Program-made: the position numbers and the translations under genes | From: Cedecea davisae DSM 4568 | Lineage (GTDB): Bacteria; Pseudomonadota; Gammaproteobacteria; Enterobacterales; Enterobacteriaceae | Assembly: GCF_000412335.2 (NCBI RefSeq) | Contig: NZ_KE161030.1 | Span: 1,852,528-1,916,527 of the forward strand | Direction of reading: 5' to 3' | Length of the DNA stretch: 64,000 nt | Shown here: piece by piece, positions 28,570 through 36,628 of the stretch | Position numbering within the stretch: the stretch's first letter is position 1 | Layout of the letters: the number at the start of each line of letters is the position of its first letter | The notes under the pieces: model-generated | The model's database searches: none | The model's input: the letters and a program-made list of their open reading frames with translations, nothing else | What the model was told of the DNA's origin: nothing

Positions 28570-30258
28570 ATGTATGAGTTCAATTTAGTGCTGCTGCTTT
28601 TGCAGCAAATGTGTGTGTTTCTGGTGATTGCCTGGCTGATGAGTAAAACCCGCCTGTTTATCCCGCTGATGCAGGTAACCGTGCGCCTGCCGCACAAGCT
28701 GCTGTGTTACATCACTTTCTCCGTTTTCTGCATTATGGGTACCTATTTTGGCCTGCACATTGAAGGCTCGATTGCCAACACTCGCGCCATCGGGGCGGTG
28801 ATGGGCGGCCTGCTCGGAGGCCCGGTCGTCGGCGGGCTGGTGGGCCTTACCGGCGGGCTTCACCGCTATTCTTTGGGCGGAATGACGGCGCTTAGCTGCA
28901 TGATTTCGACCATCGCCGAAGGCTTAATCGGCGGACTGATCCACAGCTATTTAATCAAACGAGGCCGTACCGACAAATTGTTCAGCCCGCTGATGGCAGG
29001 GGCGGTGACCTTTGTTGCCGAGCTGGTGCAGATGCTGATCATCTTGCTGATTGCCCGGCCGTTTGAAGACGCGCTGCACCTGGTTGAAAGCATTGCTGCC
29101 CCGATGATGGTGACCAATACGCTCGGCGCGGCGATGTTTATGCGCATCCTGCTGGATAAGCGCGCGATGTTTGAGAAATACACCTCGGCTTTTTCCGCCA
29201 CCGCGCTAAAAGTAGCGGCTTCTACGGAAGGTATTCTGCGCCAGGGCTTTAACGAGCAGAACAGCATGAAGGTGGCGCAGGTGCTGCTTCAGGAGCTGGA
29301 TATCAGCGCCGTCGCGATTACCGACCGCGAGAAGCTGCTGGCTTTTACCGGCACCGGGGATGACCACCACCTGCCGGGGAAACCTATCTCGTCGGGCTAC
29401 ACCTGGCGGGCGATTGAGAATAACGAAGTGGTTTATGCCGACGGTAACGCGCTGCCGTACAGCTGTTCTCTGCATCCTCACTGCAAGCTGGGCTCAACGC
29501 TGGTTATCCCACTTCGCGGCGAGAACCAGCGGGTCATCGGCACGATTAAACTTTACGAGGCGCGCAACCGGCTGTTCAGTTCAATCAACCGAACCCTTGG
29601 CGAAGGGATTGCGCAGTTGCTGTCGGCGCAGATCCTCGCCGGTAAATACGAGCAGCAGAAGGCGCTGCTGGCGCAGTCGGAGATAAAGCTGCTCCACGCC
29701 CAGGTAAACCCGCACTTCCTGTTTAATGCCCTGAATACGCTGAAGGCGGTTATCCGCAATGACAGCGATAAGGCCGGGCAGCTGGTGCAATATTTATCGA
29801 CTTTCTTCCGCAAGAACCTCAAGCGCCCGTCGGAGATTGTCACGCTGTCCGATGAAATTGAACACGTTAACGCCTATCTGCAAATCGAGCTGGCGCGGTT
29901 CCAGTCGCAGCTTAAGGTTGAATTACAGGTGCCGGAGGCGTTTGTCCATCAGCACTTGCCCGCTTTTACGCTGCAACCGATTGTGGAAAATGCGATTAAA
30001 CACGGCACGTCTCAGCTGTTAAGCACAGGCGTTATCACAATTAGCGCCCGCAGCGAGGGGGACAATGTCTTTGTGGACATAGAAGACAATGCCGGGCTGT
30101 ACCGGCCGAAAATCAACGGTAACGGGTTAGGCATGAATCTGGTGGACAAGCGCCTGCGGGCGCGATTTGGCGACGATTATGGCATCGCCGTAAGTTGCGA
30201 TCCTGACCGTTTTACGCGCGTCACGCTGCGGCTGCCAGCGGGGGAATTTGTATGTTAA
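28570..30258 (+). CDS. btsS: Pyruvate-sensing histidine kinase BtsS
   Basis: A 562-residue LytS-type sensor, very close to E. coli BtsS (YehU, 561 aa), a high-affinity extracellular pyruvate sensor. It has an N-terminal 5TMR-LYT membrane domain, a GAF-like domain (about 220-350), a His_kinase domain with H382 in [11 protein letters not shown], and an HATPase end ([16 protein letters not shown]). I use ATG 28570 ([13 protein letters not shown]), as in E. coli, rather than the upstream 28534. The stop overlaps btsR by 7 bp. Confidence 0.95.
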   Translation: MYEFNLVLLLLQQMCVFLVIAWLMSKTRLFIPLMQVTVRLPHKLLCYITFSVFCIMGTYFGLHIEGSIANTRAIGAVMGGLLGGPVVGGLVGLTGGLHRYSLGGMTALSCMISTIAEGLIGGLIHSYLIKRGRTDKLFSPLMAGAVTFVAELVQMLIILLIARPFEDALHLVESIAAPMMVTNTLGAAMFMRILLDKRAMFEKYTSAFSATALKVAASTEGILRQGFNEQNSMKVAQVLLQELDISAVAITDREKLLAFTGTGDDHHLPGKPISSGYTWRAIENNEVVYADGNALPYSCSLHPHCKLGSTLVIPLRGENQRVIGTIKLYEARNRLFSSINRTLGEGIAQLLSAQILAGKYEQQKALLAQSEIKLLHAQVNPHFLFNALNTLKAVIRNDSDKAGQLVQYLSTFFRKNLKRPSEIVTLSDEIEHVNAYLQIELARFQSQLKVELQVPEAFVHQHLPAFTLQPIVENAIKHGTSQLLSTGVITISARSEGDNVFVDIEDNAGLYRPKINGNGLGMNLVDKRLRARFGDDYGIAVSCDPDRFTRVTLRLPAGEFVC

Positions 30259-30971
30259 GAGTGCTGATTGTTGACGATGAGCCGCTGGCGCGTGAGAACC
30301 TGCGCCTCCTGCTACAGGATGACGGCGACATTGAAATTATTGGTGAATGCTCCAACGCGATTGAAGCGATTGGTGCGGTAAACAAACTGCGCCCGGACGT
30401 GCTGTTTCTTGATATTCAGATGCCGCGTATCAGCGGCCTGGAAATGGTCGGCATGCTCGATGAGCGGCACCGCCCGCGCATCGTCTTCCTCACGGCTTTT
30501 GATAAGTATGCGGTGCAGGCTTTTGAAGAGCGTGCCTTTGACTATCTGCTGAAGCCGATTGAGGCTCCGCGATTACAAAAAACGCTGGCGCGACTGCATC
30601 AGGAGCACGAAGCGCAGGACGTTTCTGGCCTGCCTGAAAGCCAGCAGCCGCTGAAGTTTATCCCGTGCAGCGGGCATAGCCGCATCTGGCTGTTGCAGAT
30701 GGAGGAAGTGGCCTACGTCAGTAGCCGGATGAGCGGGGTGTACGTCACCAGCCGGGACGGCAAAGAAGGGTTTACCGAGCTGACGCTGCGCACGCTTGAA
30801 GGCCGCACGCCGCTGCTGCGCTGCCACCGGCAGTATCTGGTGAATATGAATTATCTTCAGGAGATCCGCCTGGAGGATAACAGCCAGGCGGAATTGCTGC
30901 TGCGCGACGGGCGTACCGTGCCGGTCAGCCGGCGCTATTTAAAATCGTTGAAAGAGGCGGTGGGGCTGTAA
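30252..30971 (+). CDS. btsR: LytTR response regulator BtsR
   Basis: A 239-residue regulator, the same length as E. coli BtsR (YehT). The receiver has phospho-acceptor D54 (LFLDIQMPR); the C-terminal LytTR DNA-binding domain spans about 140-239 ([16 protein letters not shown]). It activates the pyruvate transporter gene btsT, which in this genome lies just downstream on the opposite strand with BtsR-type repeats in front. Its stop is 1 bp from the convergent yjiA stop, and both stops lie in a small hairpin (30963-30979). Confidence 0.95.
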   Translation: MLRVLIVDDEPLARENLRLLLQDDGDIEIIGECSNAIEAIGAVNKLRPDVLFLDIQMPRISGLEMVGMLDERHRPRIVFLTAFDKYAVQAFEERAFDYLLKPIEAPRLQKTLARLHQEHEAQDVSGLPESQQPLKFIPCSGHSRIWLLQMEEVAYVSSRMSGVYVTSRDGKEGFTELTLRTLEGRTPLLRCHRQYLVNMNYLQEIRLEDNSQAELLLRDGRTVPVSRRYLKSLKEAVGL

Positions 30972-30972
30972 G

Positions 30973-31935
30973 TCAGCCCTGGCGTAAACCGGCAAAAGCC
31001 TCGCGGATCTCGGCTTCCGGCAATGCTATTCCAATAAACACCAGCGTGCTGCCCGGCGTTTCGTCCGGCTGCCATTCACGGTCCCAGTCTGCGCTGTAAA
31101 GCCGCTGTACACCCTGAAACAGCAGGCGGCACGGCTGGTCTTCAATCCACAGCATGCCTTTATAGCGCAGCAGATTGTCGGCAAAGCCGGAAAGCAGTTT
31201 TTCCATCACCGAGGAAACCGCCGCCAGCGCTACCGGGTAGTCGAGCGTGACCACAATCGAAGAGACAGGATTTTGCTGCTGCGCAATGTGGTGGAAGCGA
31301 GGCTTTGCCGCCACAACATTTTCTTCCAGCATAAAACCGCGGGTATCAAACAGCAGGCCCAGTTCAATATCGCCGTGGACTACCGGGTAAACCGGGGCGC
31401 GTGCGTTGATGCGTTGCAGGCGCTCGATGAGTTCGCTGCAATCCCCGGCAACGTCGGTTTTAGTCAGCAGGATACGGTCCGCGTAGCCAATCTGGGATTG
31501 AGCAAGCTGGAACTGGTCGAGCTGCGATGTGGCGTGAACCGCATCGACCAGGGTGATAACGCCGTCGAGCAGGTAGCGCTCGCAGATAATTTCATGGGAG
31601 AAAAACGCCTGAAGAATAGGGCCGGGATCCGCCATGCCGGTGCATTCGACGATCAGGCGGTCAAACTGCACCTCGCCTTTATCCAGGCTGTCGAGCAGGT
31701 CAAGCAGGGCGTCTTCCAGCTCGCTTGAGCGGGTGCAGCAGATACAGCCGTTGCTCAGCGTGGTAATGCGGGTGGCGCGGTCGCCAATCAGCTGGCTGTC
31801 GATGGGAACTTCGCCAAATTCATTCTCAATAACGGCAATCTTGCTCTCCTGCTGGTGATGCAGAATGTGGCGTAACAGGGTGGTTTTCCCCGCGCCGAGA
31901 AAGCCGGTTAAAACAGTCACTGCAATCGGTGTCAT
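30973..31935 (-). CDS. yjiA: CobW/COG0523 family GTPase YjiA
   Basis: A 320-residue P-loop GTPase with Walker A GFLGAGKTT (11-19), the metal-binding GCICC motif (C64, C66, C67) and a C-terminal CobW_C domain. The family serves as metal chaperones or metal-dependent regulators; the physiological metal of YjiA is not settled. It is the third gene of btsT-yjiX-yjiA, 11 bp after yjiX, as in E. coli. Confidence 0.92.
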   Translation of the reverse strand: MTPIAVTVLTGFLGAGKTTLLRHILHHQQESKIAVIENEFGEVPIDSQLIGDRATRITTLSNGCICCTRSSELEDALLDLLDSLDKGEVQFDRLIVECTGMADPGPILQAFFSHEIICERYLLDGVITLVDAVHATSQLDQFQLAQSQIGYADRILLTKTDVAGDCSELIERLQRINARAPVYPVVHGDIELGLLFDTRGFMLEENVVAAKPRFHHIAQQQNPVSSIVVTLDYPVALAAVSSVMEKLLSGFADNLLRYKGMLWIEDQPCRLLFQGVQRLYSADWDREWQPDETPGSTLVFIGIALPEAEIREAFAGLRQG

Positions 31936-31946
31936 AACATTATTCC

Positions 31947-32150
31947 TTAACAGCAGCGCATTCCGCCTTTTCCATCTCCGCCGTAGCGCGCCTGCTGGCG
32001 CTCGCGGAAGAATTCTTTATAGCTCATGGCCGGTTTGTCCGGGTGGTTGGTCTGCATATGCAAAACGTAGGTGTCGTAGTCCGGAATGCCGACAAGCATC
32101 CGGGCCGCCTGGCCGAGGTATTTTTTTGCTGCGCCTAAGTTATCGAACAT
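31947..32150 (-). CDS. yjiX: YbdD/YjiX family small protein
   Basis: A 67-residue protein of the YbdD/YjiX family, always found beside CstA/BtsT transporters ([20 protein letters not shown] and [17 protein letters not shown]). It ends in two cysteines (MRCC). It is thought to assist the neighbouring transporter; its molecular role is not established. It lies between btsT and yjiA on the same strand. Confidence 0.92.
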   Translation of the reverse strand: MFDNLGAAKKYLGQAARMLVGIPDYDTYVLHMQTNHPDKPAMSYKEFFRERQQARYGGDGKGGMRCC

Positions 32151-32187
32151 CCGTCGCTCCTTAAGAAATTTAGCCGCTATGCGGCAG

Positions 32188-32211
32188 GAGAAAGCCCCGC
32201 GTGGGCGGGGC
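32188..32211 (-). terminator. Attenuator-like hairpin between btsT and yjiX
   Basis: GCCCCGC (32194-32200) pairs with GCGGGGC (32205-32211); on the minus strand the stem is followed by TTTCT. It may lower expression of yjiX-yjiA relative to btsT. Confidence 0.6.
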
Positions 32212-32226
32212 AGTCAGATGAAACGA

Positions 32227-34380
32227 TCAGTGGCCGGATGAGAGTTTAACGCCTTCCTTCGGCACCGGCTGATAAGGGGTTTCTTTATCAGTGCGAAGCT
32301 CGGTCTGGCGCGCTTCTTTCCACGCTTTGATACCGTAGAAGATAATGCTGTACACCACAACCAGGAACAGAATACTCAGACCCGCATTGGTGTAATTGTT
32401 GACGACGATATGGTTCATATTCGCAATCTCCTGAGCGGTCAGGTCTGCACCGCCGGCGCTGATACGCGCCTTATACTGGTTGGCCATAAAGAAGAAGCCT
32501 TCCATTTGCGGGTTGCTGCTGAACAGCTTCAGGCCGAGCGCCCAGGTGGTGCAAATAAGCAGCCAGACGGCAGGCACCACGGTAACCCAGATGTATTTGG
32601 TGCGCTTCATCTTCACCAGCACCACGGTTGCCAGCACCAGCGCTACGGCGGCCAGCATCTGGTTGGAGATGCCGAACAGCGGCCACAGGCTTTTCACCCC
32701 GCCGAGAGGATCGACCACGCCTTGATACAGCAGGTAACCCCAGAGCCCAACGCACCCGGCCGTGCCGACAATACCTGCGACCAGCGAGTCGGTCTTTTTC
32801 AGGAACGGAATAAAGTTGCCCAGCAGATCCTGTAGCATAAAGCGCCCGGAACGCGTACCGGCATCCAGCGCGGTAAGGATAAACAGCGCTTCGAACAGAA
32901 TACCGAAGTGATACCAGAAGCCCATATCTGCAACCGGCACAATCTTGTGGAACACATGGGCGATACCTACGGCCAGAGTTGGCGCGCCGCCAGCGCGGTT
33001 AAGCACCGAAGGTTCACCAATATCTTTGGCCGTTTGCAGGATCTGTTCCGGGGAAATAACGAAGCCCCATGAACTTACCGTCGCCGCCGCGTGGGCGGTC
33101 ACATCCTTCAATTGCGCCAGAATCATCGGCGCATTCTCTCCGCCCAGCTCATGCAGGTTTGGCATGGTAATGCCAAGGCCCGCTGGCGGCGTGTTCATGG
33201 CGAAGTAGAGGCCTGGTTCGATGATGGAGGCGGCAACCAGCGCCATCACCGCAACGAAGGACTCCATCAGCATTGCGCCGTAGCCGATAAAGCGGGCATC
33301 GGTTTCACAGGCCAGCAATTTTGGCGTTGTCCCGGAGGCGATAAGCGCGTGGAAGCCGGAGACGGCCCCGCAGGCAATCGTAATAAACAGGAACGGGAAC
33401 AGCGCCCCTTTCCACAGCGGGCCGGTGCCGTCCACATATTGGGTGATGGCCGGCATTTTCAGTTCAGGGTTGAGAATAACGATACCGATGGCCAGGCCGA
33501 CGATAACCCCGATTTTAAGGAAGGTCGCCAGATAGTCGCGTGGAGCGAGGATCAGCCACACCGGCAGCAGGGCAGAAACGAAAGCGTAGCCAATCAGGGT
33601 AAAGGTAATGGTGGTGTCTTTAAAGGTCAGCGCCGGGCCCCAGTACGGGTCATGGGCAATCACGCCGCCAAAGTAAATCGAGGCGATAAGCAAAATAACG
33701 CCGATGACCGAGACTTCGCCAACCCGCCCGGGCCGGATAAAGCGCATATAGATGCCCATAAACAGGGCAATCGGCACCGTCGAGCAAACGGTAAAGACCC
33801 CCCACGGGCTTTCTGCCAGGGCTTTAACCACGATAAGCGCCAGCACGGCAAGGATGATTATCATTATAAGGAAGCAGCCGAACAGGGCGATTGTGCCCGG
33901 CACCGGACCCATTTCCTCTTTGATCATCTCGCCAAGGGAAGCGCCATTACGACGCGACGAGATAAACAGCACCATAAAGTCCTGTACCGCACCCGCCAGC
34001 ACTACGCCCGCCAGCAGCCAAAGCACGCCGGGTAAGTAGCCCATTTGCGCGGCCAATACCGGGCCAACCAGCGGCCCCGCACCGGCTATCGCGGCAAAGT
34101 GATGGCCGAACAGCACGTTGCGGTTGGTGGGAACATAGTTCAGACCGTCATTGTTAATAACCGCAGGCGTCGCGCGCGTAGGGTCAAGCTTCATCACCTT
34201 TTGCGCAATATAGAGGCTGTAATAGCGGTAGGCGACGAGGTAGACCGAAACCGAAGCCACGACTATCCACAGGGCGCTGATGTGTTCCCCTCTTCTCAGG
34301 GCAACCACTGCCAGGCAGCAGGCCCCGATTATCCCCAGAATCACCCAGGGTATGTGTTTGAGAAATTTATTTTTATTCAT
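32227..34380 (-). CDS. btsT: Pyruvate:H+ symporter BtsT (CstA family)
   Basis: A 717-residue carbon-starvation (CstA) family transporter with roughly 16-18 hydrophobic segments, near-identical in many blocks to E. coli BtsT (YjiY, 716 aa), e.g. GHHFAAIAGAGPLVGPVLAA and NRAGGAPTLAVGIAHVFHK. It imports pyruvate under BtsS/BtsR control. It heads the operon btsT-yjiX-yjiA. Upstream lie three BtsR-type repeats and a CRP-like site. Here the sensor genes are adjacent, whereas in E. coli they are unlinked. Confidence 0.95.
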   Translation of the reverse strand: MNKNKFLKHIPWVILGIIGACCLAVVALRRGEHISALWIVVASVSVYLVAYRYYSLYIAQKVMKLDPTRATPAVINNDGLNYVPTNRNVLFGHHFAAIAGAGPLVGPVLAAQMGYLPGVLWLLAGVVLAGAVQDFMVLFISSRRNGASLGEMIKEEMGPVPGTIALFGCFLIMIIILAVLALIVVKALAESPWGVFTVCSTVPIALFMGIYMRFIRPGRVGEVSVIGVILLIASIYFGGVIAHDPYWGPALTFKDTTITFTLIGYAFVSALLPVWLILAPRDYLATFLKIGVIVGLAIGIVILNPELKMPAITQYVDGTGPLWKGALFPFLFITIACGAVSGFHALIASGTTPKLLACETDARFIGYGAMLMESFVAVMALVAASIIEPGLYFAMNTPPAGLGITMPNLHELGGENAPMILAQLKDVTAHAAATVSSWGFVISPEQILQTAKDIGEPSVLNRAGGAPTLAVGIAHVFHKIVPVADMGFWYHFGILFEALFILTALDAGTRSGRFMLQDLLGNFIPFLKKTDSLVAGIVGTAGCVGLWGYLLYQGVVDPLGGVKSLWPLFGISNQMLAAVALVLATVVLVKMKRTKYIWVTVVPAVWLLICTTWALGLKLFSSNPQMEGFFFMANQYKARISAGGADLTAQEIANMNHIVVNNYTNAGLSILFLVVVYSIIFYGIKAWKEARQTELRTDKETPYQPVPKEGVKLSSGH

Positions 34381-34515
34381 AATAATTCCGTTTGTCAGAA
34401 TACTTTCGTAATACCTGTCTCTGTATTACTGAACCTGGTTTTTGTCACAAAGGAGCATGAATTTATGCCGTATATAGCCTGACGCCGTTTCTTGCCCGGC
34501 GGGAGAAAGAGTGGC

Positions 34516-34563
34516 TGAGCGGTCATATGCGAAGATAAGCGGTTGCCGGATGGGCTAAGCGGT
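34516..34563 (-). promoter_or_regulatory. Three direct repeats resembling BtsR binding sites
   Basis: On the minus strand ACCGCTTA occurs at 34563-34556 and 34543-34536, and ACCGCTCA at 34523-34516, spaced exactly 20 bp centre to centre. The E. coli BtsR motif I recall is ACCRCTYA in direct repeat with a spacer of about 13 bp. The repeats lie 136-183 bp upstream of the btsT start. Three copies rather than two is notable. Confidence 0.75.
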
Positions 34564-34591
34564 TTTGCCGCGGCGCTAACTTGCTGAAAGT

Positions 34592-34607
34592 TGTGATTTA
34601 GATCTCA
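34592..34607. promoter_or_regulatory. CRP-like site upstream of btsT
   Basis: TGTGATTTAGATCTCA matches the ideal 16-bp CRP core (TGTGATCTAGATCACA) at 14 of 16 positions. It lies just beyond the BtsR-like repeats relative to btsT, consistent with known CRP dependence of E. coli btsT; it could also act on the divergent cueP side. Confidence 0.65.
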
Positions 34608-34739
34608 CGGATGCCCATGCAAAGGGAAAAAACAGCGATTCAACGGTCCGATTGCGGTTCATGGCGGCGGACAATGTTTGATTGAAATCAATTAAAACTG
34701 AATAAATACATTGCTTTACCTTTCTATACTCCCCGGGCT

Positions 34740-34770
34740 TTGACCTTCCCCCAGGGGGAAGGTGTAACGT
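34740..34770 (+). promoter_or_regulatory. CueR-type copper promoter of cueP
   Basis: TTGACC (-35, 34740-34745) and TAACGT (-10, 34765-34770) are separated by 19 bp, the elongated spacer typical of MerR-family promoters. The spacer carries the inverted repeat ACCTTCCCCC / GGGGGAAGGT (34743-34763), matching CueR operators such as that of copA. Copper (silver, gold) induction through CueR is a strong inference. Confidence 0.9.
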
Positions 34771-34812
34771 CTGCGCCAGTTATTTATGCACACTGACTCC
34801 AGGGGAATAATG

Positions 34813-35361
34813 ATGAAAATGCGTACCATAACGGCGCTTGTGGCGCTGATGCTGAGCGGTTCGGCTTTGGCGGCTACGTCTGAAGGCGATGCGTTTCTGG
34901 CCCGCCACGGGCTGGAAGGCAAAAACGTTGAGCAACTGGTTGAAGCTATTGATGGCTCCACGCAGGCTCGCCCGCTTGCCTATAGCGCGGGCATAACCAG
35001 CGGAGCTTTAGTCCTGTCGGACGAGAAGCAGCGGGTGAGCTACCCGCTGGGGGATAAATTCTATCTTTCGTTTGCGCCTTACCTTCAGCAAACCCATCCC
35101 TGCTTTAACCACAGCCTTTCCGGCTGCCAGGGGGAGCTTGCCAACACGGCGTTTGAGGTGAACATCACCGATAAAGCAGGGAAGGTGGTTTTGCATAAAA
35201 CGCTAACCAGCCATCAAAACGGTTTTGTTGGCGTGTGGCTGCCGCGTAATACCGAAGGCACGATAAACGTCAGCTACCAGGGGCGCTCGGCCAGCTCGCC
35301 TTTTGCTACCTATGACGGCAGCCAGACCTGCATGACCACTCTGCAACTAAAACAGGCGTAA
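34813..35361 (+). CDS. cueP: Periplasmic copper-binding protein CueP
   Basis: A 182-residue secreted protein with a signal peptide (about MKMRTITALVALMLSGSALA) and three conserved cysteines (HPCFNH, SGCQG, SQTCMTT), as in Salmonella CueP, which stores periplasmic copper and supplies Cu to SodC. I chose ATG 34813 because AGGGG (34801-34805) is 7 bases upstream; 34810 and 34786 are in-frame alternatives. A single-gene unit under a CueR promoter. E. coli lacks cueP, so its presence places the genome with Salmonella-like copper handlers. Confidence 0.92.
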   Translation: MKMRTITALVALMLSGSALAATSEGDAFLARHGLEGKNVEQLVEAIDGSTQARPLAYSAGITSGALVLSDEKQRVSYPLGDKFYLSFAPYLQQTHPCFNHSLSGCQGELANTAFEVNITDKAGKVVLHKTLTSHQNGFVGVWLPRNTEGTINVSYQGRSASSPFATYDGSQTCMTTLQLKQA

Positions 35362-35391
35362 TTTACCCGGCCGCCCGGCTCTCCGGTTACA

Positions 35392-35958
35392 TTATGGATA
35401 GTCCGGCGGCTCATTTCTGAAAATAAGCAGGCAGGCTTCATTAAAACTCGCCAGGCCGAGCCGCTGGTATAGCTCAATACGCCTGCGATACAGACTTTTA
35501 AGCGAAGTATTTAATTTCAACGCCGCCTGTTCCATCGGCACACCCAATCTGAGTAGCCGCATCATCGCCCGTTCTTCGCCGCTAAGGCGCATCTCGCGAA
35601 ACCACTCTTTTGCCGCAACTTCAGGCTTTATCCGGCGTAATTGGGTCAATATTGCTTCTATCTCCCGATACGGTATCGACATATCCAGGCTCTGTTTTAG
35701 CCTTAGTGGAGGGATTTCGCTGTGGCGCATATCGAGAATAATGCAGCGAATACGCGCCCCGGTTTTGTCCGCGCTAATAACAATATTCTGCCAAAAAAAA
35801 AGCGGCAGGCGGCTATCAACCAGCAGCGAGTATTCCTGGTATCCGCTGCTAAAAATCCTTCTGTCTACGGTTCGTAACTGAAGCGTTTCCGGCAAACAGT
35901 TTTTTATGCCCTGAAAAAGATAGTAATCCTGAGTGACTAAAAGTGTCGCATTCACCAC
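35392..35958 (-). CDS. LuxR-family (helix-turn-helix) orphan regulator
   Basis: A 188-residue protein. The N-terminal half is receiver-like in size but lacks the acid pocket and phospho-acceptor of a true receiver. The C-terminal half is a LuxR-type HTH (EERAMMRLLRLGVPMEQAALKLNTSLKSLYRRRIELYQRLGL). This plan recalls atypical enterobacterial regulators such as YjjQ/BglJ/RcsA. It is convergent with cueP and divergent from the region leading to pgaABCD, so control of pga or of itself is possible but unproven. Confidence 0.75.
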   Translation of the reverse strand: MVNATLLVTQDYYLFQGIKNCLPETLQLRTVDRRIFSSGYQEYSLLVDSRLPLFFWQNIVISADKTGARIRCIILDMRHSEIPPLRLKQSLDMSIPYREIEAILTQLRRIKPEVAAKEWFREMRLSGEERAMMRLLRLGVPMEQAALKLNTSLKSLYRRRIELYQRLGLASFNEACLLIFRNEPPDYP

Positions 35959-36059
35959 GGCTCATCCTGTTAATATCCGATCAACAAAAACGGCTATCCA
36001 TAGCGGAAGAAGAGCCGCAGCTTTCTTTCCGGCATTTAGATATTTCATTGAAAATGAGT

Positions 36060-36081
36060 TAACTAACCTTTTTGTTAGTTA
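36060..36081. repeat. Inverted repeat upstream of the LuxR-type regulator
   Basis: TAACTAAC (36060-36067) and GTTAGTTA (36074-36081) form a perfect 8-bp inverted repeat with a 6-nt spacer, about 100 bp from the start of the divergent LuxR-type gene. It has the shape of a dimer operator; no consensus was recognised. Confidence 0.45.
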
Positions 36082-36102
36082 GCCTGCCACCAAAACACGA
36101 CG

Positions 36103-36345
36103 TTGAATAAGATATTAATAACGCTTTGTGCATTTTTTATGATTATCCATGTGGCGAATTATAAATTAAATGAATGGAGAAAGAAGTGGGCTAATAAAAA
36201 ATTAAGAATCTTTGCCAGGAAACTTCCTGAATGGCACAGGGAAAACCACCAGACAATGGATTTTTTCCATTTCATGGGTTTTCATTTTTTTGTTTTTTTA
36301 TTTGTTAATCATTATGTTATAGGGTTTTATTTTATCTGGAAATAA
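36103..36345 (+). CDS. Possible small membrane protein
   Basis: An 80-codon ORF opening with TTG (ATG at 36139 is in frame). The product has a hydrophobic N-terminal segment (ILITLCAFFMIIHVA), a basic middle (WRKKWANKKLRIFARK) and a hydrophobic C-terminus (MGFHFFVFLFVNHYVIGFYFIW). The DNA is AT-rich and no good Shine-Dalgarno is visible, so coding is uncertain. No family was recognised. The remaining 36346-36628 stretch holds no gene and must contain the pga promoter and leader. Confidence 0.35.
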   Translation: MNKILITLCAFFMIIHVANYKLNEWRKKWANKKLRIFARKLPEWHRENHQTMDFFHFMGFHFFVFLFVNHYVIGFYFIWK

Positions 36346-36628
36346 CCGTTGCAGAGTATTCTTAAAAGCACCGCAACCGCCTTTTTGACGTATTCACAAA
36401 ACGGCTAACGGTACTTTATTATTCTCGTCGGTCATATCGGGTGGCCAGGCGAATGTATTTTAATTCTCCGTTTTAACGTAAGGGTGAAGCTACTCAAAAA
36501 CACACGCATCGCAATAATCCGCGATAAAATCCATCGCGTGGATCTAATGTGCACATTTTCCATTAGTAGCTGATTTAACGCTACGGAAAGCGCGTACTCA
36601 TTCATAACGGAATATAGAATAGATATTT

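Noticed and set aside
33091-34035. 314-codon plus-strand ORF opposite btsT
   Set aside because: Gln/His/Asn/Arg-rich shadow of a membrane transporter gene.
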